Below are positions 10,137-19,937 of a stretch of DNA of 64,000 nucleotides, piece by piece. This DNA is from Ramlibacter agri (GTDB lineage Bacteria > Pseudomonadota > Gammaproteobacteria > Burkholderiales > Burkholderiaceae_C): positions 2,914,001 to 2,978,000 of the forward strand of contig NZ_JABBFX010000001.1 in assembly GCF_012927085.1 (NCBI RefSeq), given 5' to 3'. Each line of letters starts with the position of its first letter. Within the stretch, counting starts at the first letter, position 1. The position numbers and the translations under genes were made by a program. The notes under the pieces were generated by a model. The model saw only the letters and a list, made by a program, of their open reading frames with translations, had not been told where the DNA came from and did no database searches.

Positions 10137-11119
10137 CTCGCATTTCCCGCCGGGCGCTGCTCGCCAGCGCGCTGCCGCTCGTGGCCGCGCCTGTGTTCGC
10201 GCAGGACCGCTACCCCAGCCGTCCGATCAACCTGATCGTGCCCTTCGCCCCCGGTGGCAGCACCGACCTGCTGGCGCGGCTGATGCGCCAGTACGCCACC
10301 AGGCACCTGGGCCAGGATATCGTCGTCTTCAACAAGCCGGGCGCCGGCGCCACGCTGGGCTGGAACGATGTGGTGACGGCGGCCCCGGACGGCTACACGC
10401 TGGGCGCCGTGACCTCCAGTGCGGCCATCCGGCCGGTGTATGGCGACACGCGCTTCAACTACATCACGGCGCTGGAGCCGATCGCCTGGGTCAGCACCAT
10501 TCCGCAGGTGCTGGCGGTGCGCGCTGAAGCGCCCTGGAAGACCATCGACGACCTGGTGCGCTATGCCCGCGACAACCCGGGCAAGTTCACCTACGGCCAC
10601 AGCGGCGTCGGCAACAGCAGCCACGTGGCGATGGAGGCGCTGGCGCTGAAGGCCGGCGTGAAGTGGTTGCCGGTGCCCTACAACAGCGGCTCGCAGGTGC
10701 TCAGCGCGCTGCTCGGTGGCCAGATCGACGCCACCGTGGCCACACCGGTGGAATTTTCCTCGCACCTGGCGGCCGGCAAGATCCGCGTGCTGGCCGTGTT
10801 CGACGAGAAGCGCTTCGACGCCCCGCTGTTCCGCGATATCCCCACCTTCGCGGAGAAGGGCTGGCCCATCGATTCCCTCAGCTGGAACGGCGTGGCCGCG
10901 CCCAAAGGCCTGCCGCCGGCCATCCGCAAGCACCTGGTCGACGGCTTCCGGGCCATTGCCGCCGAGCCGGAATTCGTTGCCTCGGCCACGAAGGCGGGGC
11001 TGGCGATCACCTACGCCGGGCCGGAAGCCTTCGGCGCCAAGTGGAAGTCGGACCAGGAAACCTTCCTGAAGCAGGCCACCGACACCGGCATTCTTCAACT
11101 GGTGAAATCGCAAAAGTAG
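10133..11119 (+). CDS. Bug family (TctC-like) tripartite tricarboxylate transporter receptor
   Basis: A 328-residue periplasmic binding protein. The signal peptide is residues 1-23 (SRRALLASALPLVAAPVFAQ, with a twin-arginine flavour). It is followed by the Bug hallmarks YPSRPINLIVPFAPGGSTD near the N-terminus, the NKPGAGATLGW strand and the DGYTLG turn. FTYGHSGVGNSSHVAMEAL and VPYNSGSQVLSALLGGQID are the second-lobe ligand loops. Such receptors bind carboxylates or other small polar ligands, and the large majority are orphans without nearby permease genes, as here. Its start overlaps the stop of the GH67-like gene (ATGA). Confidence 0.92.
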   Translation: MTRISRRALLASALPLVAAPVFAQDRYPSRPINLIVPFAPGGSTDLLARLMRQYATRHLGQDIVVFNKPGAGATLGWNDVVTAAPDGYTLGAVTSSAAIRPVYGDTRFNYITALEPIAWVSTIPQVLAVRAEAPWKTIDDLVRYARDNPGKFTYGHSGVGNSSHVAMEALALKAGVKWLPVPYNSGSQVLSALLGGQIDATVATPVEFSSHLAAGKIRVLAVFDEKRFDAPLFRDIPTFAEKGWPIDSLSWNGVAAPKGLPPAIRKHLVDGFRAIAAEPEFVASATKAGLAITYAGPEAFGAKWKSDQETFLKQATDTGILQLVKSQK

Positions 11120-11122
11120 ACG

Positions 11123-11140
11123 GCCGGGCTCCCGGTTTTT
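11123..11140 (+). terminator. Possible short terminator after the Bug receptor
   Basis: CCGG, a GCTC loop and CCGG are followed by TTTTT just past the stop codon. The stem is only 4-5 bp, so this is weak. It precedes the GATAAT that could drive ettA. Confidence 0.35.
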
Positions 11141-11181
11141 CGTCATCCGGGATAATGCGCGGTTTCCCGCAGGACACCGCA

Positions 11182-12843
<1,662 letters not shown>

Positions 12844-12875
12844 ATCACGGCCGAGCAGGCCGGCAAGGGAGCTTG

Positions 12876-14984
12876 ATGGTCGGCGCGGCGACTCCACCGC
12901 AGTACCAGGCTGTCTACCGCGCCTGCATCAAGCAGGCCGCGGGGCAGGGCGCCGCCCTGATGCAGGCGACGCTCAGGCGTGGGCTGGCGGAGTTGCCGGC
13001 CCAGGCCGAAGCCATCAGCGACGTCGTGGAGCGCAACCTGCTGCTCGAAGCGCTGGCCGTGGCCCGCGAGCAGCAGCAGGTGCTGGCCGAAGCCTTCCCG
13101 CAGGCGCTGCTCGCCGAGGTGGCCAGCGCCATCGCCGGCGACCGCGCATCCTCCCTCAGCTTCGAATCGCTGCCGCTGCTGGCCGACGACCAGGTGCAGG
13201 ACAACGTGCACGTGGTGCGGGCGGCGCAGGCGCTGCAGGAGGCCGTGCAGGCCGAACTGGCGGCCTTCGAGGCGCTGCTGGCCGCGGCGCAGCTGGCGCC
13301 CGCCGGCGACGCGCAGCGCCATCCGCTGCGTCCGGAAGTCTATGTGCGGGCCCTGTACCGGCTCGCCCGCCAGAGCCCGGTGGCCGCCACCGTGCGGCGC
13401 CGCTGGCTGCGCTACCTGCCCCTGGCGATGGCGCCGGAACTGGCCGCCACCTACGTGGCGCTGGCCGGCACGCTGGAGGGGCAGGGCGTGGTGGCGCCGC
13501 CGCCGGCGCCCGCTGCCGCTCCCTCGGCTACCGATCCCAGCGCCGACCGCGCCACCCAGCTGACCATCCGCGAGCTGAAGCAGCTGCTGGCGGGCGAGCC
13601 GCCGCCCCTGGCGGTGCTCGATCCGACGGTCGCCGAGCCGCCGCCCCCCGACTTCACGCACACCGTTCCGGCGGCTTTCCAGGCCCTGCAGGACCTGCGC
13701 AAGGTGGACCAGCTGCTGCTGCAGCTGCGCCAGCGCCAGGCCGCGATGCCCGAGAGCGCCGCCGGCAGCCGCGAGGACTTCCGCCGCGCCCTGCATGGCC
13801 AGACGCGCACGCCGGCCCAGGCGCTGGGCCTGGAAGTGGTGCACGTGATGGTGGAGAACCTGGCCGACGACCCGCGGCTGCTGCCGCCGGTGCAGGACGC
13901 CGTGCGCGACCTGGAGCCGGCGCTGCTGCGGCTGGCCCTGGCCGACCCGCGCTTCTTCAGCGACCGCGGGCACCCGGCGCGCCGGATGCTGGAGCAGGTG
14001 ACGCAGCGCAGCCTGGCCTGGACCAGCGTCGATGCGCCCGGATTCCGCGAATTCCTCGACGGCCTGCAGCAGGCGGTGGAGGTGCTGCTGGAAGCGCGCG
14101 CTGCCGGCACCGAGCCTTTCGAGATCGCCCTGGGTGCCTTGCGCGATGCCTGGGCCGAGGCGCAGCCGCGCGGCCGCCGCGGCCGCGAGCGCGCGGTGCG
14201 CGCGCTGCTGCGCGCCGAACAGCGCAACCTGCTGGCCGAGCGCATCGCGGACCAGATCCGCGCCCGGCCCGACGCGCTGGGCGCGCCCGCCGAAGCCCTG
14301 GCCTTCCTGACCGGCCCCTGGGCCCAGGTGATGGCGCAGGCGCGCCTGTCCGACGACAGCGGCTATGACGACCCGGGTGGCTACGGCGCGCTGGTGCAAA
14401 CGCTGCTGTGGAGCGTGCAGCCGACGCTGGTCGCGCGCGCCGCGCACCAGCACGCGCACCTCATCGCGCGCATCGAGGCCGGCCTGGAAAGCATCGAGCA
14501 CCCGCCGGCCGAGACGCAGCGCTGGCAGGCCCTGCTGCGCCAGCAGCGCGTGCTCGCGCAGTACGCCGCCGCCGGCGCCGAGCCGCACATCTCCGAGCCG
14601 GTGCCGCTGCCGGCGACGCCGGGCACCTGGCTGGCGCCGCCGGAGATGCAGGATTCGGGCTTCGTGCCGGAGCCGGGCCGCGCGGAACGCGAGAGCGAGA
14701 CCGCCGGGCCGGAAAGCCTGCCGCAACCGGAGCTGCATCCGGGTGCCTGGGTGGAGCTGCCCGCCGAAGGCGGCGACCGCCTGCAGCTCACCTGGTCCAG
14801 CCCGCACGGGCTGCTGTTCCTGTTCACGCAGTCGGGCGGCGCCACGCGTTCGATGACGCGCCGGCGCGTGCAGCAGATGCTGGCCGACGGCAGCATGCGC
14901 GTGGTGTCGCAGCACGCGGTGGTCGATGGCGCGCTCGATGCCGTGGCGCGCGCGGCGTGGCGCAACAGCGTCTGGGGCGGCTAG
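12876..14984 (+). CDS. DUF1631 family protein, copy 2
   Basis: A 702-residue paralogue of the protein at 6118-8451. Shared features are ENLADDPRLLPPVQDAVRDL, ADPRFFSDRGHPARRMLEQV, the ALLRAEQRNLLAERIADQI helix, LVQTLLWSVQPT, and the C-terminal LQLTWSSPHGLLFLFTQSGG plus SMTRRRVQQML module. It is shorter and more Ala/Leu-rich than copy 1. AGGGAG lies immediately before a TTG/ATG pair, and the ATG at 12876 is preferred. Its TAG stop and the stop of the convergent gene share the same CTAG tetranucleotide. Function unknown. Confidence 0.83.
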   Translation: MVGAATPPQYQAVYRACIKQAAGQGAALMQATLRRGLAELPAQAEAISDVVERNLLLEALAVAREQQQVLAEAFPQALLAEVASAIAGDRASSLSFESLPLLADDQVQDNVHVVRAAQALQEAVQAELAAFEALLAAAQLAPAGDAQRHPLRPEVYVRALYRLARQSPVAATVRRRWLRYLPLAMAPELAATYVALAGTLEGQGVVAPPPAPAAAPSATDPSADRATQLTIRELKQLLAGEPPPLAVLDPTVAEPPPPDFTHTVPAAFQALQDLRKVDQLLLQLRQRQAAMPESAAGSREDFRRALHGQTRTPAQALGLEVVHVMVENLADDPRLLPPVQDAVRDLEPALLRLALADPRFFSDRGHPARRMLEQVTQRSLAWTSVDAPGFREFLDGLQQAVEVLLEARAAGTEPFEIALGALRDAWAEAQPRGRRGRERAVRALLRAEQRNLLAERIADQIRARPDALGAPAEALAFLTGPWAQVMAQARLSDDSGYDDPGGYGALVQTLLWSVQPTLVARAAHQHAHLIARIEAGLESIEHPPAETQRWQALLRQQRVLAQYAAAGAEPHISEPVPLPATPGTWLAPPEMQDSGFVPEPGRAERESETAGPESLPQPELHPGAWVELPAEGGDRLQLTWSSPHGLLFLFTQSGGATRSMTRRRVQQMLADGSMRVVSQHAVVDGALDAVARAAWRNSVWGG

Positions 14985-15310
14985 GCCTGCCAGACCCCGT
15001 AGCCCTGCTCGCGCAGGGCGATCCCAAGCTCCACTTCCATCTCGCAAGCCGCCTGGTAAGGCATCGGGTTGTAGACCGCGTACAGGTCCGGCCGCAGCCG
15101 CAGGCCGAACTCGCGCACGTAGCTGTTCGCCTGGATGCCGGCCTTGTGCTTGTCGAAGCGGACGTCCGGGTCCAGCCCCGTCATGCCCACGTACACGAAG
15201 GGCATGCCGAGCCGGTAATCGGGGTTGCAGCGGCGGAAGCGCGCGTTGCTCCACACGCGGTCGTCGAGCTCCACCACGTACACGTGGTAGTGCTGCGGGT
15301 CACGCCGCAC
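14981..15310 (-). CDS. GIY-YIG-like small protein
   Basis: A 109-residue protein containing FVYVGMTGLDPDVRFDKHKAG, which resembles the start of a GIY-YIG nuclease fold (Y-V-Y-V-G-x-T, then an Arg and a His/Lys helix). The NPMPYQAACEMEVELG helix carries Glu in the place of the usual metal-binding Glu. The first two Tyr motifs are close to YVVEL/VYVGMT, so the fold is plausible but activity is uncertain. It overlaps the OsmC gene by 11 bases and is probably last in a three-gene minus-strand run (GntR regulator, OsmC, this). Confidence 0.6.
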   Translation of the reverse strand: MRRDPQHYHVYVVELDDRVWSNARFRRCNPDYRLGMPFVYVGMTGLDPDVRFDKHKAGIQANSYVREFGLRLRPDLYAVYNPMPYQAACEMEVELGIALREQGYGVWQA

Positions 15311-15773
15311 GCCAGCTGCCTTCGACGCGCACGGCGCTGCGCAGCGAGTTGGCGATGTAGCAGCGCTCGTGGGCGACGTGATGCAGCGCGTCGTAAGCGG
15401 CCTGGTCGGGCAGATGCGGACCCGAGAAGCTCACCTGCGGCCGCAGCACGATGTCGGTGATGGCCTGCCGGCCGAAGCCGACGGGACCCATGTGCGCTTC
15501 GGCGGAATCGGTGTAGCTGTCCACCACGAAGCCCTGTTCGGCCGCGAGCGACAGGAACCACAGCATGTGGCAGCTCGCGACCGAGGCGACCAGCGCTTCC
15601 TCCGGGTCCACCGCCGCGGGGTCGGAGAAGGGCAGGCGCACCGAGTGCGGCGAGCTGGAGCCGGGCACCACCGCGCCGCCGTCGAAGCGCCATTGGTGCG
15701 CGCGCTTGTATTGGAGGTCGGTGAACGCGGCGCCTTCGCGGGACCATTCGATGGTGCAGCCGTAGTTGGCCAT
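15300..15773 (-). CDS. OsmC/Ohr family protein
   Basis: A 157-residue OsmC-like protein. DPEEALVASVASCHMLWFLSLAAEQG carries the first redox Cys of the family in ASCHM. The second expected Cys lies in HERCYIANSLRS near the C-terminus. These enzymes reduce organic hydroperoxides as dimers in the cytoplasm. It starts 12 bases after the GntR-regulator stop and overlaps the next gene, so all three are probably cotranscribed. Confidence 0.87.
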   Translation of the reverse strand: MANYGCTIEWSREGAAFTDLQYKRAHQWRFDGGAVVPGSSSPHSVRLPFSDPAAVDPEEALVASVASCHMLWFLSLAAEQGFVVDSYTDSAEAHMGPVGFGRQAITDIVLRPQVSFSGPHLPDQAAYDALHHVAHERCYIANSLRSAVRVEGSWRAA

Positions 15774-15785
15774 GCCGTGCTCCTT

Positions 15786-16433
15786 TCAGGTCTTGGCGAG
15801 GGCCGCCAGCGCGCTGCGCTCCGTCGCGGCAAGATGGGCCTTGAGCTGGCGGCACGCCGACGCGGCATCGCGCCGCCGGACCGCGCGGATCAGTGCGTGG
15901 TGTTCCTCGTGCCAGCCCTGCGCGCGCGTGCTTGGCTTCATGCGTGCGAAGTAGAAGCGGTCGACGATCAGGCGCAGGCGGCGGACGATGGCCATCGTCT
16001 CGGGCCGGTTCGCGGGCGCATAGAGCGCCTCGTGGAACTCGCGGTCGCCGGCCACCCAGTCAGCCACCGCGCTTGCCTTGTCCAGCGCCGCCTGCACCGT
16101 CTCCAGCCGGTTGATGCTGGCCGCGTCGTGCAAAGGCACCGCGGTCTCCAGCAGGTCGGACTCGAGCAGCATGCGCAGGCGGAACAGTTCCTGCAGGTTG
16201 TCGGCGCTGAGGCTGCGCACGTACACGCCCTTGTTCGGCACCACCTGCACCAGGCCCTCGGCCTGCAGCTGGAAGAAGGCCTCGCGCACCGGCACGCGGC
16301 TGACGCCCAGTTCCGCGGCGATTTCCTCCTGCCTCAGCGGTTCGCCGGGCGGCCAGCGGCCGCGATCGAGCGACTGCCTCAGCAGCTGGATGACGGCCGA
16401 AGAGTGCGTCTGGGCAATGGATGAGGCAGGCAT
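15786..16433 (-). CDS. GntR-family transcriptional regulator (FCD domain)
   Basis: A 215-residue regulator. The winged helix is residues 10-75 (QEEIAAELGVSRVPVREAFFQL, then the wing LVQVVPNKGVYV). The FCD domain is about 85-205, with ELFRLRMLLE, GDREFHEALYAPA and HEEHHALIRAVRRRD providing the usual metal/ligand residues. The frame stays open 74 codons upstream, but MPASSIAQTHSS is the only start that fits the family. A TATAC-N2-GTATA inverted repeat lies 12 bases upstream of this start and probably is its own operator. It is first in a run with the OsmC gene. Confidence 0.88.
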   Translation of the reverse strand: MPASSIAQTHSSAVIQLLRQSLDRGRWPPGEPLRQEEIAAELGVSRVPVREAFFQLQAEGLVQVVPNKGVYVRSLSADNLQELFRLRMLLESDLLETAVPLHDAASINRLETVQAALDKASAVADWVAGDREFHEALYAPANRPETMAIVRRLRLIVDRFYFARMKPSTRAQGWHEEHHALIRAVRRRDAASACRQLKAHLAATERSALAALAKT

Positions 16434-16444
16434 CCGGCGCAATT

Positions 16445-16456
16445 TATACACGTATA
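16445..16456. promoter_or_regulatory. Inverted repeat TATAC-N2-GTATA, probable GntR operator
   Basis: A perfect 5-bp inverted repeat with a 2-base spacer in an AT-rich patch directly before the GntR-regulator start. FCD-type GntR proteins commonly bind short repeats of this kind, often GTATAC-containing, and autoregulate. Confidence 0.55.
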
Positions 16457-16551
16457 CAAAGTGCCGGAAGGCTCTGCCGACGAGCGGTCTTCGGTATGCG
16501 CCAGGCGCTTTTTGTTCCCCCGCCAGCGCTTCGTCCGCACCCGATATTGCG

Positions 16552-16561
16552 TGAATATTCA
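16552..16561. repeat. 10-bp perfect palindrome TGAATATTCA
   Basis: An AT-rich self-complementary decamer in the 246-base divergent gap between the GntR regulator and the transglycosylase-like gene. It could be an operator for either side. No family can be assigned. Confidence 0.3.
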
Positions 16562-16586
16562 TGAAAACGGCGAGCGATCCCGCGAT

Positions 16587-16602
16587 GTAGGACAAAGCCT
16601 TG
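16587..16602. promoter_or_regulatory. Hyphenated palindrome GTAGG-N6-CCTTG
   Basis: The weakest of four GTAGG-N6-CCTAC-like sites, with two mismatches in the right arm. It ends 77 bases before the transglycosylase-like start. Confidence 0.3.
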
Positions 16603-16679
16603 TAACGAGCCGGAACCTTCTCCGACACGAGTCCCTCAACAGGTCTTTGCCGCAACTTCCGGACAGAGGGGACTCAGGA

Positions 16680-17537
16680 ATGAAAGAGCGCAAGCAAGTG
16701 ACGAGGGCCCATCTCCTCGCGCTGGCGGGCCTGCTGGGCGCAGGCCTGACCGGCTCGATGGGCGTGACCCCCACCACTTCCGACACGCTGGCTCAGCGGG
16801 AGCACGCCGGGCTGGCCGCGCCCGTGCGGACCCAGACGGCGCAGGCCGCGGTGGCCGCCATCACGGCGGTCGCGCAGCAGGCCGCGCCGGCACCCGTGGT
16901 CGTCGCCCAGGCCGCCGCGCAAAGCTTCGACCCGTTCCGCCAGCTGCGCACCAGGCTGCGCTGGCTGCCCGTGAAACTGGGCGACGACATGCTGAAGACG
17001 CCCGATGCGCAGTCGCGCATCCTGCTGGCGCAATCGGCCGCCAGGCACGCCGACCTCGCGGACGTGGGGCTGAGCTACAAGGACGTCTACGGCATCATCA
17101 ACGCCGAGACCAGCTGGATCCCGCGCCTGGGCTCCAGCAAGGACGGCACGCCCAACCTCGGCATCGCGCAGTTCGAGCCGGCAACCGCGCGCGCCGTCGG
17201 CCTCACCAACCCTGCCGACCCGGTGCAGGCGGTGCATGCCGCGGCCATGCACATGCGCGAAGCTGCGATCTGGAGCGCGCACCGCATCTCGGGCCTGAAG
17301 CTCAGCGCCACCGAGCGCGCGCGCAAGCTGCGCGAGGGCGTGTCGATCTACTACAACCTGTCGTCCAAGGGCCGCAGCATCTGGAACGGCCGCAACACGG
17401 CCAAGCTGCCCTTCGAGACGCGCCGCCACATCGCCAATGCGCGCGACGGCGCCGAGGAAGCGGCGGAACTGGAACAGCAGCTCACCGAGCTCAAGGCCCG
17501 CATGAAGGGCAGCGGCACCATCACCGCGGCGCGCTGA
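16680..17537 (+). CDS. Lytic transglycosylase-like (SLT domain) exported protein
   Basis: A 285-residue protein with an N-terminal hydrophobic segment (LLALAGLLGAGLTGSMG), probably a signal peptide or anchor, then an Ala/Gln-rich linker to about residue 85. The SLT-like domain spans about 110-245. DVYGIINAETSWIPRLG carries the catalytic-type Glu, and GTPNLGIAQFEPATARAVGL matches the conserved substrate groove. A helical tail follows. These enzymes cleave peptidoglycan glycan strands in the periplasm. The start was chosen at MKERKQVT after GGACAGAGGGG; 73 upstream codons look non-coding. A GCGCGC-TGA-GCGCGC hairpin surrounds the stop. Confidence 0.75.
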   Translation: MKERKQVTRAHLLALAGLLGAGLTGSMGVTPTTSDTLAQREHAGLAAPVRTQTAQAAVAAITAVAQQAAPAPVVVAQAAAQSFDPFRQLRTRLRWLPVKLGDDMLKTPDAQSRILLAQSAARHADLADVGLSYKDVYGIINAETSWIPRLGSSKDGTPNLGIAQFEPATARAVGLTNPADPVQAVHAAAMHMREAAIWSAHRISGLKLSATERARKLREGVSIYYNLSSKGRSIWNGRNTAKLPFETRRHIANARDGAEEAAELEQQLTELKARMKGSGTITAAR

Positions 17538-17543
17538 GCGCGC
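17529..17543. terminator. Small hairpin around the stop codon
   Basis: GCGCGC, TGA, GCGCGC form a tight 6-bp stem whose loop is the stop codon itself. It sits between the convergent transglycosylase-like and TAXI genes. There is no T tract. Confidence 0.25.
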
Positions 17544-17544
17544 T

Positions 17545-18894
17545 TCAGGCCGGCGCCAGCTGCTGCGCCTTGGTGCGCACGCGGTCGATGTTGTTGCGCA
17601 GGTCGTAGAGCTCGTCGGCGTACGACAGCGGAACGTGGATGCGGCCCACGCGTTCGTCCAGCGCTTCCAGCGCCTGGACCACTTCCTTCGCTTCTCCCGG
17701 CTCCTGCTGCAGCCGGATCTCCAGCTCGCGCAGCTGCGCATACCAGCGGAACACGCGCGAACGGATGCGGAACTGGTACAGCGGTGGCACGATGCGTGAC
17801 AGCGGCAGCAGCACCGCGAGGATGATGCCCAGCGCCAGCCACATGCGCTCCACGAGGTTGGCGCCCCAGAACGGCAGCCAGCGTTGCAGGAAAGGCTTGC
17901 CGCCGCGGATGGCGCGGTCCGCCTCGGGCGACACCGGGTATTCGGAGTGCTCCGTGCTGGGGAAGCTGCCCGCCCGGTTGAACCAGCTGGCACGGCCATG
18001 GATCTCGCGCGCGGCCTGCGCGAACAGCTGCACGAGCGCCGGGTGCGTTCCTTCCCGCGCGAGCAGCGAAGTGGTGGTCGCCACCAGGCGCACGTCCTGC
18101 GGCGGGTTGTCCTTGGCCAGGTCCACCACGCCGCGCGGCAGCACCACGGGCGTGAGGAAGGGCAGGCGCCGCGAATAGGCCTCGCTCTGGTGGAAGTCCA
18201 TCAGCTTCACGCCGGGCGTGGCCAGCAGCATCTGCACCATCAGCGATTCCGGCGCCGACGCGAACACCAGCGCGTCGATCTCGCCATTGAGGAAAGCCAC
18301 CGTCGCCGCGGTCTGGTCCAGGCGCGACAGCTTCATCTGCTTCGGGTCCAGGCTGTTCGCCTCGAGCAGCCGCCGCATCAGGAAGGGCGAACCGCTGCCG
18401 CGGCCGCCGACGTTCACGCGCAGGTCCTGCAGCTGCGTCAGCGAGGCCAGCGTGCCGCCGGGCGCCTTCTTCGCCGCGTCCTCGCGGTAGAACAGCCACA
18501 CCGGTTCCAGGAACAGGCTGCCCAGCGAGACGATGCCGCTGTCCTCGTTGGCTTCGCGGTCGCCGCTGCCGCCCTGCACGAAGCCCAGGTCCACCGCGCC
18601 GGAGCGCAGCAGCTTCAGGTTGGCGGGCGAGCCGTCGCTGGGCACCAGCTCCACCGCGATGCCGTACTTCGCCAGCGCCTTCTGGTAGCGCTTGCCGAAT
18701 TCCTCGTAGGCGCTCTGCGCCGGGCCGGTGGCCAGCCGCACCCGCTTGGGCGGGTTGGGGTCGAGCCACCAGTACGCCAGGGCCAGCAGCGCGATGGCGA
18801 GCACGGCGATCGGCCCGGCCGACACCAGCAAGTCGCGCACGGACAGGATGGTGCTGCGCACGGCCTGCGTGGCTCTCTTCGTTGCCTTCTTCAT
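17545..18894 (-). CDS. TAXI-family (TRAP) solute-binding protein, membrane-anchored
   Basis: A 449-residue protein. A membrane helix at about residues 26-46 (GPIAVLAIALLALAYWWL) is followed by a TAXI binding domain: RVRLATGPAQSAYEEFGKRY, LRSGAVDLGFVQGG, DLRVNVGGRGSGSPFLMRRL, and LNGEIDALVFASAPES. A second hydrophobic helix at about 345-370 (ERMWLALGIILAVLLPLSRI) leads to a cytoplasmic, charged, coiled-coil-like tail. Classical TAXI receptors are soluble or lipid-anchored and lack this second helix and tail. No TRAP permease is nearby. Its start overlaps the P1-peptidase stop (ATGA), so the two are coupled. Confidence 0.85.
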   Translation of the reverse strand: MKKATKRATQAVRSTILSVRDLLVSAGPIAVLAIALLALAYWWLDPNPPKRVRLATGPAQSAYEEFGKRYQKALAKYGIAVELVPSDGSPANLKLLRSGAVDLGFVQGGSGDREANEDSGIVSLGSLFLEPVWLFYREDAAKKAPGGTLASLTQLQDLRVNVGGRGSGSPFLMRRLLEANSLDPKQMKLSRLDQTAATVAFLNGEIDALVFASAPESLMVQMLLATPGVKLMDFHQSEAYSRRLPFLTPVVLPRGVVDLAKDNPPQDVRLVATTTSLLAREGTHPALVQLFAQAAREIHGRASWFNRAGSFPSTEHSEYPVSPEADRAIRGGKPFLQRWLPFWGANLVERMWLALGIILAVLLPLSRIVPPLYQFRIRSRVFRWYAQLRELEIRLQQEPGEAKEVVQALEALDERVGRIHVPLSYADELYDLRNNIDRVRTKAQQLAPA

Positions 18895-19868
18895 TGGACG
18901 TCGCCGGCGGCCGGCAGGTGCAGGTCGCCCAGGCGCAGGCCTTGCGCGGCCCGCACGGCACGCACCGTCGCCAGCGCGCAGGCCTCGGCCGCCATGGTGA
19001 TCAAGGTCATCATGCCCAGTGTCTTGTTGCTGGCGCCGGTGGCCAGCGCGAACAGCGTGTCGCCGTCGGACAGCGTATGCACCGGGTTGATCGCGCGGGC
19101 CAGGCCGTCGTGGCCCACGGTCGCCAGGCGGCCGGCCTGGATCTTGGTGAGCACCGCGTCGGTCGCGATCACGCCGATGGTGGTGTTGCTGCCCGCCAGG
19201 ATAGGCTTGGGCGCGTCGCCACGCAGCAGGGCGCGGCGCGAATCGAGCAACTGCAGGCCGTCCGCAGTGCGGGCGCCGGCGATCACGCGGCCGGTGTCGG
19301 GGTCCACCACGTCGCCCAGCGCGTTGCAGGCGATGATCGCGCCGACCGTCACGCCGTCGACGGTGATCGCGGCATGGCCGATGCCGCCTTTCATCGCGCG
19401 GGGGAAGCCGAAGATCTTGCCGACCACGGCGCCGGCGCCGGCGCCCACGCAGCCTTCGGCCGGAGCTGCCGTCGACGCCGCCTGGCAGGCCGCATAGCCG
19501 GCAGCCGCGTCGGGCCGGATGCGCTGGTCGCCGAGCGGCAGGTCGAACAGCACGGCGCCGGGGACGATGGGCAGGCGCGCCGGGCCCACGGTCATGCCCG
19601 CGCCCTGTTCGTCCAGCCAGCGCATCACGCCCGAAGCGGCGTCGAGGCCCCAGGCGCTGCCACCGGACAGCAGGATGCCGTGCACGCGTTCCACCACGTT
19701 GGACGGATGCAGCAGGTCGGTCTCGCGTGTGCCGGGGGCGGCGCCGCGCACGTCGACGCCGGCCACCGCGCCGGCGCGGGCGAGCACCACGGTGCAGCCG
19801 GTGGGCCGGCGGGTGTCGGTGAAGTGGCCGACCTCGATGCCGGCCACGCGGGTGATGCTGGACTCCAT
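18891..19868 (-). CDS. P1 family peptidase (NylC/DmpA-like Ntn hydrolase)
   Basis: A 325-residue P1/S58-type hydrolase. ILLSGGSAWGLDAASGVMRWL and AEGCVGAGAGAVVGKIFG are family signatures. SNTTIGVIATDA matches the autoprocessing region of the NylC group, which cleaves between Asn and Thr (here about residues 228/229) to expose an N-terminal Thr nucleophile. Members hydrolyse short peptides or amide oligomers. Start MESSITRV was chosen; MARMESS nine bases upstream is possible. The gene is coupled by ATGA overlap to the TAXI protein and diverges from the phosphorylase gene. Confidence 0.85.
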   Translation of the reverse strand: MESSITRVAGIEVGHFTDTRRPTGCTVVLARAGAVAGVDVRGAAPGTRETDLLHPSNVVERVHGILLSGGSAWGLDAASGVMRWLDEQGAGMTVGPARLPIVPGAVLFDLPLGDQRIRPDAAAGYAACQAASTAAPAEGCVGAGAGAVVGKIFGFPRAMKGGIGHAAITVDGVTVGAIIACNALGDVVDPDTGRVIAGARTADGLQLLDSRRALLRGDAPKPILAGSNTTIGVIATDAVLTKIQAGRLATVGHDGLARAINPVHTLSDGDTLFALATGASNKTLGMMTLITMAAEACALATVRAVRAAQGLRLGDLHLPAAGDVQ

Positions 19869-19937
19869 GCGCGCCATTATGGGATGCGGCGCAAGGGGCT
19901 TCTTCCCTGGGCGAGGTGCCCATGCCATGATGGCGTG

